Below are positions 57,762 to 64,000 of a stretch of 64,000 nucleotides of DNA, piece after piece (the first letter of the stretch is position 1; the number at the start of each line of letters is the position of its first letter). A program made the position numbers and the translations under genes. The notes beneath the pieces are model-generated. The model saw only the letters and a list, made by a program, of their open reading frames with translations, did not search any database and had not been told where the DNA came from. The stretch covers positions 7,691,001 through 7,755,000 of the forward strand of contig NZ_CP025407.1 of NCBI RefSeq assembly GCF_002847285.1, in the 5' to 3' direction. Source of the DNA: Streptomyces sp. CMB-StM0423 (lineage in GTDB: Bacteria > Actinomycetota > Actinomycetes > Streptomycetales > Streptomycetaceae).

Positions 57762-58830
57762 GTGTTCTGTCCGGGGAGGTTGTGGACGGGTGGGCGAGGT
57801 CTCGGCTGTGGGATCTTGAAGAGGTGAGGGCCTTCCTGTTCGGTGTGGATTGCGACATCTACACCAACAGAAAGACCCTCATGCCACACCGTAATGCACC
57901 CCTGACCGAGACTGGCCGGCTGCGTCTGGCCCGCTGCGTGGTCGAGGACGGCTGGCCCCTGCGCCGTGCTGCCGAGCGCTTCCAGGTATCGCCGACCACC
58001 GCACAGCGGTGGGCCGACCGCTACCGCGCGTGTGGTGAGGCGGGCATGGCCGACCGCTCCAGCCGCCCCCGCCGCTGCCCGCGCCGGACCCCGACCCGCA
58101 CCGAGCGCCGGATCATCAAGGTCCGCGTCCTGCGCCGCTGGGGACCAGCCCGCATCGCCCACCTGCTCGGTCTGATCCCCTCGACCGTGCACCGCGTACT
58201 GACCCGCTACCGCCTGGCCCGCCTGACCCACCTGGACCGGGCCACCGGCCGCGTCATCCGCCGCTACGAACGCGACCGCCCCGGCGAACTGGTGCACGTC
58301 GACATCAAGAAGCTCGGCAACATCCCCGACGGCGGCGGCCACAAGGTCCTGGGCCGGCAAGCCGGCCGCAAGACCCGCAAGAACGCCGGCTACAGCTACC
58401 TCCACACCGCCGTCGACGACCACTCCCGCCTCGCCTACAGCGAAATCCACACCGACGAGAAGAAGGAGACCGCCACCGCCTTCTGGACCCGCGCCCACGC
58501 CTTCTTCACCGACTGCGGCATCACCGTCGAGCGCGTACTGACCGACAACGGCGCCTGCTACAAGTCGCACACCTGGCGCGATGCACTCGCCGACGCAGGG
58601 ATCACTCACAAGCGAACCCGGCCCTACCGGCCACAGACCAACGGCAAGGTCGAACGCCTCAACCGCACCCTGCTCGACGAGTGGGCCTACGCAAAGCCCT
58701 ACCGATCAGAACAGGAACGACGCGACGCCTTCCCCACATGGCTGCACACCTACAATCACCACCGCGGACACACCGCCCTGAAGGGCCAACCACCCGCCAC
58801 CCGCGTCCCCAACCTCTCCGGGCAATACAC
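57762..58830 (+). mobile_element. IS481-family insertion sequence, intact
   Basis: 1069-bp element with imperfect 26-nt terminal inverted repeats (57762-57787 and 58805-58830; 21 of 26 positions match by hand comparison; both start GTGT). It is flanked by CTAG on both sides. IS481 itself is known to insert at NCTAGN sites. One transposase gene fills it, and its last codons run through the right inverted repeat, taking the stop codon from the flanking CTAG. There is no sign of decay, so the insertion looks recent. Confidence 0.85.
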
Positions 58831-58834
58831 CTAG
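57881..58834 (+). CDS. IS481-family transposase
   Basis: 317 residues. N-terminal helix-turn-helix (LARCVVEDGWPLRRAAERFQ, VSPTTAQRWADRYRA), then a second HTH, and the rve-type DDE domain: HVDIKKLG (first Asp), VLTDNGACYKS (second Asp) and GKVERLNRTLLDEWAY (Glu). The triad is complete. The ATG is preceded by a leader of about 90 nt inside the element. The TAG stop is completed by host DNA (the CTAG target duplicate). Confidence 0.92.
   Translation: MPHRNAPLTETGRLRLARCVVEDGWPLRRAAERFQVSPTTAQRWADRYRACGEAGMADRSSRPRRCPRRTPTRTERRIIKVRVLRRWGPARIAHLLGLIPSTVHRVLTRYRLARLTHLDRATGRVIRRYERDRPGELVHVDIKKLGNIPDGGGHKVLGRQAGRKTRKNAGYSYLHTAVDDHSRLAYSEIHTDEKKETATAFWTRAHAFFTDCGITVERVLTDNGACYKSHTWRDALADAGITHKRTRPYRPQTNGKVERLNRTLLDEWAYAKPYRSEQERRDAFPTWLHTYNHHRGHTALKGQPPATRVPNLSGQYT
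58831..58834. repeat. Target-site duplication CTAG, right copy
   Basis: Holds the TAG stop of the transposase (plus strand) and the TAG stop of the DUF397 gene (minus strand) at the same time. Confidence 0.7.
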
Positions 58835-59094
58835 GCGTACGCGACCCGAGCGCCCCCGGCGAACTCGCCGTCCTTGACCGCCGCGACGAACGCCCGCCAC
58901 GCCTCGGCCCGGAACAGCAGCGCCGGCCCTTCCACATGGGTGGAGTCCCGCACGGCGAGCAGCCCGGCGGATTCCGGCCCCACGGGATAGGCGGTCTCGA
59001 CGCAGTTGTTCGCCCCCGTACTGTGCGAACTGCGCCGCCAGCGGAGGTCGTCGAGTGCCGTACTGGAGGAGACGTACCGAGGCATTGAGGTCAT
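58831..59094 (-). CDS. DUF397 family protein
   Basis: 87 residues. LRWRRSSHSTGANNCVETAY and LLAVRDSTHVEGPALLF are the DUF397 signatures; the end WRAFVAAVKDGEF is also typical. DUF397 proteins pair with WhiJ-type Xre regulators in Streptomyces and modulate them, probably as an antitoxin-like or co-regulator partner. ATG 59094 overlaps the stop of the xre gene (ATGA), with AAAGGAGG as ribosome site. The stop is the CTAG next to the insertion sequence. Confidence 0.9.
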   Translation of the reverse strand: MTSMPRYVSSSTALDDLRWRRSSHSTGANNCVETAYPVGPESAGLLAVRDSTHVEGPALLFRAEAWRAFVAAVKDGEFAGGARVAYA

Positions 59095-59963
59095 GGTGCC
59101 TCCTTTGCGCCCGCGCCGAGCGCGGCTATGAACGACAGGGACTCCTCGTGCGAAAGGGCGCATGCCTGCAGCGAAGCAAAGGCGGTCTCATACGCCCGTA
59201 AGTCTTCTTTCCTTTCGAGGTGAAGGCTACTCATCAAATGGTCGACAACGACCACGTCGAGATCAGAACTGCGCGAATAAGAGAAGATAACGAAAGGTCC
59301 GGTGAGGCCCACGTGTTCGCCGGCGGCAAAGGGCAGAATCTGGACGCGTACGTGCGGAAGCGCCCCCATCCGCCCCAAGTGCCGCAACTGCTCCGCCATC
59401 ACCCCGGGACCGCCCACGTGCCGCCGCAGCACCGCCTCGTCGAGCACCGCGTGCAGGTGCGGCGGGCGCGCCCCGCGCAGCACCGCCTGCCGGGCTATCC
59501 GCACCTCCACCAGCGACTCCACCTCCCGCGGCGCCGCGCCCGCGACGGCCGCGCGGGTCACCGCCAGCGCGTACCGCCGCGTCTGGAGCAGCCCCGGGAC
59601 CACCGACGTCTCCAGCGTGCGCACCGTGGCCGCCTCCGCCTCCAGGCTGATGAAGTCCCGGTACGCGGCCGGCAGCAGCTCCCGGTACTCGCTCCACCAG
59701 CGGTCTTCGCGACCCTCGCGCGGCGCCGTGGCCAGCGTCTCCAGCAGTGTGCGCAGCTCCGGCTCGGTGACGCCGTAGGCGTCGAGCAGCCGGGCGACGT
59801 CCGCGGCCTTGGCCGCCGACGTGCCCGTCTCTATCCGGCTGATCTTCGACTGGTGCCAGCCGACCAGCGCCGCCGCCTTCCCGCTGGTCAGCCCGGCTCT
59901 GCCGCGCAGCCTGCGCAGCTCCGCGCCCAGCTTGGCGCGGCGTACCGCCGGCTCATTGCGCAT
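59091..59963 (-). CDS. Xre-family regulator with DUF5753 domain (WhiJ type)
   Basis: 290 residues. Cro/C1 helix-turn-helix GLTSGKAAALVGWHQSKISR and IETGTSAAKAADVARLL (about 25-60), then DUF5753 (WWSEYRELLPAAYRDFISLE, VPGLLQTRRYALAV, FSYSRSSDLDVVVVD). This is the architecture of WhiJ and its many Streptomyces paralogues, which act with DUF397 proteins in development and antibiotic control. The 3' quarter (about 59200-59300) is clearly AT-richer than the rest. The downstream DUF397 gene overlaps by 4 nt. Confidence 0.9.
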   Translation of the reverse strand: MRNEPAVRRAKLGAELRRLRGRAGLTSGKAAALVGWHQSKISRIETGTSAAKAADVARLLDAYGVTEPELRTLLETLATAPREGREDRWWSEYRELLPAAYRDFISLEAEAATVRTLETSVVPGLLQTRRYALAVTRAAVAGAAPREVESLVEVRIARQAVLRGARPPHLHAVLDEAVLRRHVGGPGVMAEQLRHLGRMGALPHVRVQILPFAAGEHVGLTGPFVIFSYSRSSDLDVVVVDHLMSSLHLERKEDLRAYETAFASLQACALSHEESLSFIAALGAGAKEAP

Positions 59964-60053
59964 GACGCCCCTCCCGGCCGCTCGGCCGAACGCGTGACAA
60001 CTGGCCAGTCTGCCGCCCAAATACAGTCTCTCGCCGCAGAGTTCACCGCTTCG

Positions 60054-60078
60054 AGCGACAGATATATGCATAACTTGG
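60054..60078. promoter_or_regulatory. AT-rich promoter/operator region between xre and HATPase genes
   Basis: The 240-nt divergent gap contains an AT-rich core GACAGATATATGCATAACTT with the palindrome TATGCATA at 60065-60072; on the minus strand TATATC could be a -10 for the xre gene. It is the only low-GC stretch in the gap and the likely site of autoregulation. Confidence 0.4.
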
Positions 60079-60203
60079 TGGAGGGGTCGCGCGCCGGGCA
60101 CGATCGATGGCACCGTGGCGCGAACAACAACCTGAAGCGGTCCTCGACTTCGCCAGGCACGCGTCGGAGTCCGGCACACGCGTGCGAAAGGGACGGCGTC
60201 GCA

Positions 60204-60632
60204 ATGGCAGACCAGCAGGATGCATCCGTCACGCTGCCGAGTGAGGCTGCTTCTGTCACGCAGGCGCGTAAATATGTCACTGACATTCTCGGGAAATGGG
60301 GCCTCCCGGAAGGCACGGACGCGACGGACACCGTCCGGCTCGTCGTCTCCGAACTGGCCACCAACGCCGTCCAGCACACCCGCGGGCAGTCCCCGACGTT
60401 CACCGTGCGGATGGTGCTCGTACGCGAGCAGTTGCGCGTCGGCGTCAGCGACAGCCACCCGCGCTGGCCGCGCCGGCTGCCGGCCGCCGTCCAGCAGGAC
60501 AACGGGCGCGGCATGGTCATCATCCGGTGCCTCGTCGCGGAGTCCGGCGGCCGGGTGTCCGTGACGCCGACGGATGACGGCGGCAAGACGGTGTGGATCG
60601 CCCTGCCCTGGCGGCCCGCCTCTGTGGCCTGA
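60204..60632 (+). CDS. HATPase_c ATP-binding protein (anti-sigma/RsbW type)
   Basis: 142 residues. GHKL ATPase motifs: N-box VSELATNAVQHT, G1-like VGVSDSHP, and G2-like DNGRGMVIIRCLVAESGG. These small Streptomyces proteins resemble SpoIIAB/RsbW kinases and commonly accompany Xre-DUF397 pairs (as in the whiJ region). GAAAGGGA precedes ATG. It is divergent from the xre-DUF397 operon with an AT-rich region between, so the three genes form one regulatory unit. Its partner may be a sigma factor or the DUF397 protein; unproven. Confidence 0.88.
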   Translation: MADQQDASVTLPSEAASVTQARKYVTDILGKWGLPEGTDATDTVRLVVSELATNAVQHTRGQSPTFTVRMVLVREQLRVGVSDSHPRWPRRLPAAVQQDNGRGMVIIRCLVAESGGRVSVTPTDDGGKTVWIALPWRPASVA

Positions 60633-60683
60633 CGCACACCCCCGGGACCCCCTCCGCGGACCTCGCTGGTCCACCCTGGAGAC

Positions 60684-61634
60684 ATGACCGACCAGCCCAT
60701 CAGCCACGAGGACGTCCACGCCGCCGCGCAGCGCATCGCGGGAGGGGTCCGCCCGGTCGCCGTCGCGCCCGCGGGCCCGGGGGTGGCACCGGACGCCGAG
60801 GTGTGGTTCGCGCTTGAGTTCCTCCAGCACACCGGCTCCTTCAAGGCGCGCGGCGCGCTGAACTTCACCTCCGCCCACGCCGCCGCCGGCACCATGCCCG
60901 ACGCCGGCGTGCTCATCGCCTCCGGCGGCAACGCCGGCCTGGCCTGCGCCTGGGCCGCCGCCCGGCACGGTGTCCCCGCGCACGTCTTCCTGCCCGCCAC
61001 CGCACCGGAGTTCAAGGTCGAGCGGCTACGCGGCCTGGGCGCCGACGTCCGGCTGACGGGCCGCACGTACGGCGAGGCGCTGGCCGCGTCGCGCGCGATG
61101 GCCGCGAAGACCGGCGCGCTCGTCTCGCACGCCTACGACCACCCGCTGATCTCCGCGGGTGCCGGGACGCTGCTGCCGGAGATCGCCGCGGCGGTGCCCG
61201 GCGGCGTCGACACCGTCGTCGTCGCGGTCGGCGGCGGCGGGCTGTACGCGGGCGTGGCGGCGGCCGCGGCGCAGCGGGGGATCGGCGTCGTCGCCGTCGA
61301 GCCGGAGAACTGCCGCGCGCTCCACGCGGCGCTCGCGGCCGGGGAGGTGGTGGACGTCCCGGTGGACTCGATCGCCGCGGACTCCCTGGGCGCCTCCCGG
61401 GTGTCGGGCGACGCGCTGGCCTGGGCGCAGCGTCCTGGCAGCACCTCGGTGCTCGTCGCCGACGCCGACATCGCGGCGGCCCGGCGGCGGCTGTGGGACG
61501 AGCACCGGCTCGTCGTCGAGCACGCCGCGGGTACGGCGCTCGCGGCGCTGACCACCGGTGCGTACAAGCCGCGCGCGGGGGAGCGGGTGGCCGTCGTGCT
61601 CTGCGGCGCGAACACCGACCCGGGCACGCTCTGA
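60684..61634 (+). CDS. Threonine/serine dehydratase family PLP enzyme
   Basis: 316 residues, fold type II PLP enzyme. The PLP lysine is in TGSFKARGALN, SGGNAGLACAWAA takes the substrate-binding loop, and VAVGGGGLYAGVA the phosphate-binding glycine loop. No C-terminal ACT regulatory domain, so it is the catabolic/short type; serine, threonine or another hydroxyamino acid may be the substrate. The stop is 3 nt from the convergent DUF6328 gene. Confidence 0.87.
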   Translation: MTDQPISHEDVHAAAQRIAGGVRPVAVAPAGPGVAPDAEVWFALEFLQHTGSFKARGALNFTSAHAAAGTMPDAGVLIASGGNAGLACAWAAARHGVPAHVFLPATAPEFKVERLRGLGADVRLTGRTYGEALAASRAMAAKTGALVSHAYDHPLISAGAGTLLPEIAAAVPGGVDTVVVAVGGGGLYAGVAAAAAQRGIGVVAVEPENCRALHAALAAGEVVDVPVDSIAADSLGASRVSGDALAWAQRPGSTSVLVADADIAAARRRLWDEHRLVVEHAAGTALAALTTGAYKPRAGERVAVVLCGANTDPGTL

Positions 61635-61637
61635 CCC

Positions 61638-62201
61638 TCAGCCCCGCCCGCCGTCCTGCCTCGCCGCGCGCGCGGCGAGGCTCCTGCTCAGCCCCCACGG
61701 CAGCACCGCCCACAGGGCCGCGATGAACGCCAGCACCGCCGCGCCCGCCGCGACCCCGGCCGGGCGCCCCAGGACGACGTCCACCACGAGCAGGACGGCC
61801 CCGGACAGCGCGAGCGCCAGCACGCCGAGGCCCGCCGCCGCCAGCCGCGAGGAGACATCGACGATGCGGCGCTTCGCGTGCCGCCGGAACAGCCCCCGGT
61901 GCACGGCCGCGGGCGCGGTGAGCAGCACCGCCGCGGCCACGGAGAGCAGCAGGGTCGTCACGTACGTGCCGCGCTGCAGCGAGTCCAGCTCGGTGAAGCG
62001 CTGGGTGAAGGCGAGGGTCAGCAGGAAAGCGAAGAGGATCTGTACGCCCGTCTGCGTCACCCGCAGTTCCTGGAGCAGCTCCACGAAGTTGCGGTCGTCC
62101 CGCTCCAGCGCGGTCTCGTGGCGCACGTATGCCGCATCGGAAGCGGCATCCGCGGCAGGCGCCGTCGTGCCGTGCTCGTCCTCGTTCCGGTCTCGGTCCA
62201 T
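61638..62201 (-). CDS. DUF6328 family membrane protein
   Basis: 187 residues. A charged N-terminus (DRNFVELLQELRVTQTGVQI) leads into four hydrophobic segments, with FAFLLTLAFTQRF as the first and RAAQRGTYVT-like LDSLQRGTYVTTLLLS after it. This is the DUF6328 pattern common in actinobacteria. Function unknown. The ATG lies 29 nt after the GNAT gene on the same strand. Confidence 0.78.
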   Translation of the reverse strand: MDRDRNEDEHGTTAPAADAASDAAYVRHETALERDDRNFVELLQELRVTQTGVQILFAFLLTLAFTQRFTELDSLQRGTYVTTLLLSVAAAVLLTAPAAVHRGLFRRHAKRRIVDVSSRLAAAGLGVLALALSGAVLLVVDVVLGRPAGVAAGAAVLAFIAALWAVLPWGLSRSLAARAARQDGGRG

Positions 62202-62230
62202 GCCCTTCCCGGTTGCCCGCTCCGCCCGTC

Positions 62231-62932
62231 CTACTCCTCGTCTACCACCAGCAGCGCCTCCGCGCCCACCGGCCGGAACCCGGCGGCAAGGAATGCCCGC
62301 ACGCTCGCCGCGTTGCCCGGCGCCACCTGCGCCCACAGCGGCTCGCCCGGCGGTACCAGGTGCCGGGCCGCCACCGCCAGCCGCCGCCCCAGCCCGCGCC
62401 CCTGGGCGCCCGGCTCGACCTCCACGGCGGCCTCCCAGCGCCCGGCGACGCCACGGCCCAGCAGCACGGTGGCACCGGGGACGGTCCAGGCGCGGACGCC
62501 GTCGCGGTGGCACAGGGCGCGGCGGATCCGGGGGTGGGTGCCGTCGGCGTCGGGCGCGAGCGGCAGCGGCGGCGGGCCCGGCAGGGGATCGGCGACCAGC
62601 AGGGCGTCGATGTTGTTCACGGTGCGGCCCAGGCGGGCGGTGAGGGCGCCGAGGAACGGCGGGTTGAGCGGCGCGGACAGGTCGTCTGCGGGCAGCAGGC
62701 CGCGTATCCACGCCGGGTCGGCGTCGGCGAAGACGACGTGGCTGCCGGTGAGCGCGAGGACGCCCGCGTCCCGGGGCGACGGCTGCGGGAGCACGGTGAC
62801 CGCTCCGTCCGGCGGCGGGAAGTCGCCGCGGGCGGCCGCGGCCAGCAGCGCGGCGAGCCGGCCGCCGCCGGGCCCGCCGGCTCCGTACCCGGGCGTCGTC
62901 AGGGGCACGGGATCAACGGGCTGCGGACACAT
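62231..62932 (-). CDS. GNAT family N-acetyltransferase
   Basis: 233 residues. The N-terminal half is a divergent domain (LTGSHVVFADADPAWIRGLL); the C-terminal GNAT half has VEVEPGAQGRGLGRRLAVAA as acetyl-CoA loop and NAASVRAFLAAGFRPVG as the last helix-strand. GAGGAG lies 8 nt before ATG 62932. It is followed by the DUF6328 gene, perhaps cotranscribed. Acceptor unknown. Confidence 0.82.
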   Translation of the reverse strand: MCPQPVDPVPLTTPGYGAGGPGGGRLAALLAAAARGDFPPPDGAVTVLPQPSPRDAGVLALTGSHVVFADADPAWIRGLLPADDLSAPLNPPFLGALTARLGRTVNNIDALLVADPLPGPPPLPLAPDADGTHPRIRRALCHRDGVRAWTVPGATVLLGRGVAGRWEAAVEVEPGAQGRGLGRRLAVAARHLVPPGEPLWAQVAPGNAASVRAFLAAGFRPVGAEALLVVDEE

Positions 62933-63011
62933 GACGGCTGGCTCCTCGAAGCGCGGCGGGCGGAACGCGGCCAACCTATCCGGCCGTACGCCACCCGCCC
63001 CCGCCCGCCCG

Positions 63012-63335
63012 TCACGGCGCCCCGTCGGGCTCCTGCGGCCCCGGGGGCACCGCCACCAGCCGGGTGCGCCGCTCCCCGTCGAGCACCCGCAGCGCACGCG
63101 CCATGGTCGCCGCGTGGATCTGCGTCTCGCGCCGCTCGTGCATCAGCGCCAGCGCGTCCCGCAGCCCGACCGCGGTGCGCACCAGCGCCTGCGCGGCGCG
63201 CAGGCCCGCGTACGTGTCCGTGCCGCGCGCCGGGTTGATCCGGCCCAACTGGTCGACGGCGTCCAGATAGCGGTCGATCACCTCCGACTCCGCACGCGTG
63301 AGCGCGGGCAGCGGCGGCAGTTCTGGCGGCAGCAC
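63012..63335 (-). CDS. Small helical protein of unknown function coupled to clpP
   Basis: 107 residues, predicted all-helical: LTRAESEVIDRYLDAVDQLG, then RAAQALVRTAVGLRDALALM and MARALRVLDGERRTRLV, with Pro-rich ends. I recognise no family. GTG 63335 is 6 nt after the clpP stop, and its GGGAGG ribosome site is within the last clpP codons, so it is cotranslated with ClpP. An adaptor or regulator of that protease is a fair guess from position only. Confidence 0.6.
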   Translation of the reverse strand: MLPPELPPLPALTRAESEVIDRYLDAVDQLGRINPARGTDTYAGLRAAQALVRTAVGLRDALALMHERRETQIHAATMARALRVLDGERRTRLVAVPPGPQEPDGAP

Positions 63336-63341
63336 GGTCCG

Positions 63342-63977
63342 TCACCTCCCGTAGTGCGCGGAGCTCGTGCCCTTGCGGCTCTCGGTCATCCGGTCGGCCA
63401 GCCCGTATGCGATGGCCTGCTCGGCGTCGAGGATCTTGTCGCGCTCGATGTCCTCGCGGATCTGCTCGATCGGCGTGCTGGAGTGCCGGGCGAGCAGTTC
63501 CTCCAGCAGGGCGCGGTGCCGCAGCAGCTCCCGCGCGTAGATCTCCAGGTCGCTCGCCTGTCCCTGCACCGGCTCGGCGAACGACGGCTGGTGGATGAGC
63601 ACGCGCGCGCCGGGCAGCACGTACCGCTTGCCGGGGGTGCCGGCGGCCAGCAGCACGGCGGCGGCGGAGGCGGCCTGCCCGAGGCAGACGGTCTCGATGT
63701 CGCTGGTGACGAACTGCATCGTGTCGTAGATCGCGGTCATCGCCGTGAACGAGCCGCCCGGGGAGTTGATGTACAGCGAGATGTCCTGGTCGGGGGAGGC
63801 GTGCTCCAGATGCATGAGCTGGGCCATCACGTCGTTCGCCGACGTGTCGTCGACCTGTGTGCCGAGGAAGACGATCCGCTCCTCCAGCAGCTTCGAGTAC
63901 GGATCCTGCGTGCGCACCCCGCTGCTCGTCCGCTCGGTGAACTCCGGCAGCACGTAGCGCGCCGTGGGGCTGTCCAT
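63342..63977 (-). CDS. clpP: ATP-dependent Clp protease proteolytic subunit
   Basis: 211 residues. Serine protease subunit that forms heptameric rings with a Clp/Hsp100 ATPase. Catalytic Ser in GQAASAAAVLLAAG, His in VLIHQPSF, Asp in IERDKILDAEQA; YINSPGGSFTA is the oligomerisation/processing block. ATG 63977 (MDSPTARYVLPEF) is taken; GTG 63989 would add four residues. Streptomycetes have several clpP genes; this copy lies without clpX or tig in view, so it is probably a secondary copy (clpP3/clpP4-like), but the upstream gene is outside the window. Confidence 0.9.
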   Translation of the reverse strand: MDSPTARYVLPEFTERTSSGVRTQDPYSKLLEERIVFLGTQVDDTSANDVMAQLMHLEHASPDQDISLYINSPGGSFTAMTAIYDTMQFVTSDIETVCLGQAASAAAVLLAAGTPGKRYVLPGARVLIHQPSFAEPVQGQASDLEIYARELLRHRALLEELLARHSSTPIEQIREDIERDKILDAEQAIAYGLADRMTESRKGTSSAHYGR

Positions 63978-64000
63978 GGCCGTCGGCACCTCTCCCTCTC

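Overview
The window is high-GC actinobacterial DNA, most likely from a Streptomyces or close relative. Signs are the strong G/C bias at third codon positions, frequent GTG and TTG starts, many leaderless-type promoters (a TANNNT -10 box 6-8 nt before the start codon), a second, divergent EF-Tu gene, BldB/WhiJ-type Xre-DUF397-ATPase regulators, and families such as DUF397, DUF1990, DUF6328 and DUF3037 that are common in this group. I see no rRNA, tRNA, CRISPR array or recognisable secondary-metabolite gene cluster. Most of the window is a mosaic of small housekeeping and regulatory units; the two patches with mobile DNA are at 1250-2063 and 57758-58834.

Layout. 1-2063: 3' part of an epoxide hydrolase, its terminator, then a decayed IS5-type transposase abutting the last part of a tyrosine integrase. 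2142-3355: compact HipA-like kinase overlapping a DUF3037 gene. 3411-5081: promoter, fabG and a second SDR. 5210-7565: solute-binding lipoprotein and uracil-DNA glycosylase. 8228-11168: TetR regulator divergent from an FAD monooxygenase, with two palindromic operators, then a Gfo/Idh/MocA oxidoreductase. 11275-15017: CapA-like lipoprotein, UppP, TVP38-type membrane protein, AlkD-like DNA repair protein. 15311-20973: tuf3-type EF-Tu, spermidine-synthase-like protein, MFS transporter, a secreted or anchored protein, thioesterase, gamma-carbonic anhydrase. 21117-25231: hexapeptide acyltransferase, a 31-residue membrane peptide, EamA exporter divergent from an XRE-cupin regulator, YbaK, CoA-binding and YigZ proteins. 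25283-29463: sbcDC.

29553-35895: DUF885 protein, Lrp regulator divergent from a Cys/Met-metabolism PLP enzyme, GNAT, DUF1990, PhoD phosphatase. 36075-39913: ECF sigma factor with a SnoaL-like tail, SDR with a dre-like operator, GntR regulator, ROK regulator. 39958-43439: two-component system divergent from a two-gene ABC exporter. 43475-52314: purB, SGNH hydrolase, two CNNM/CorC-type proteins, GNAT, and a MacB/FtsX-type ABC pair. 52554-57761: biotin locus, with bioB-bioA-bioD plus a METTL7-like methyltransferase on the minus strand and bioF divergent. 57762-58830: intact IS481-family element inserted in a CTAG tetranucleotide. 58831-60632: DUF397, Xre and HATPase regulatory triad. 60684-63977: serine/threonine dehydratase family enzyme, DUF6328, GNAT, a small hypothetical protein and ClpP.

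The most striking points are the IS481 insertion that left the stop codons of bioF, the transposase and the DUF397 gene all in copies of the same CTAG; the HipA-like/DUF3037 module beside mobile-element debris; a methyltransferase inside the bio operon; a roughly 90-nt AT-rich island inside uppP; and several well-formed palindromic operators that can be assigned to neighbouring regulators. Everything here is read by eye from the sequence; family names rest on recognised motifs, not on a database search.
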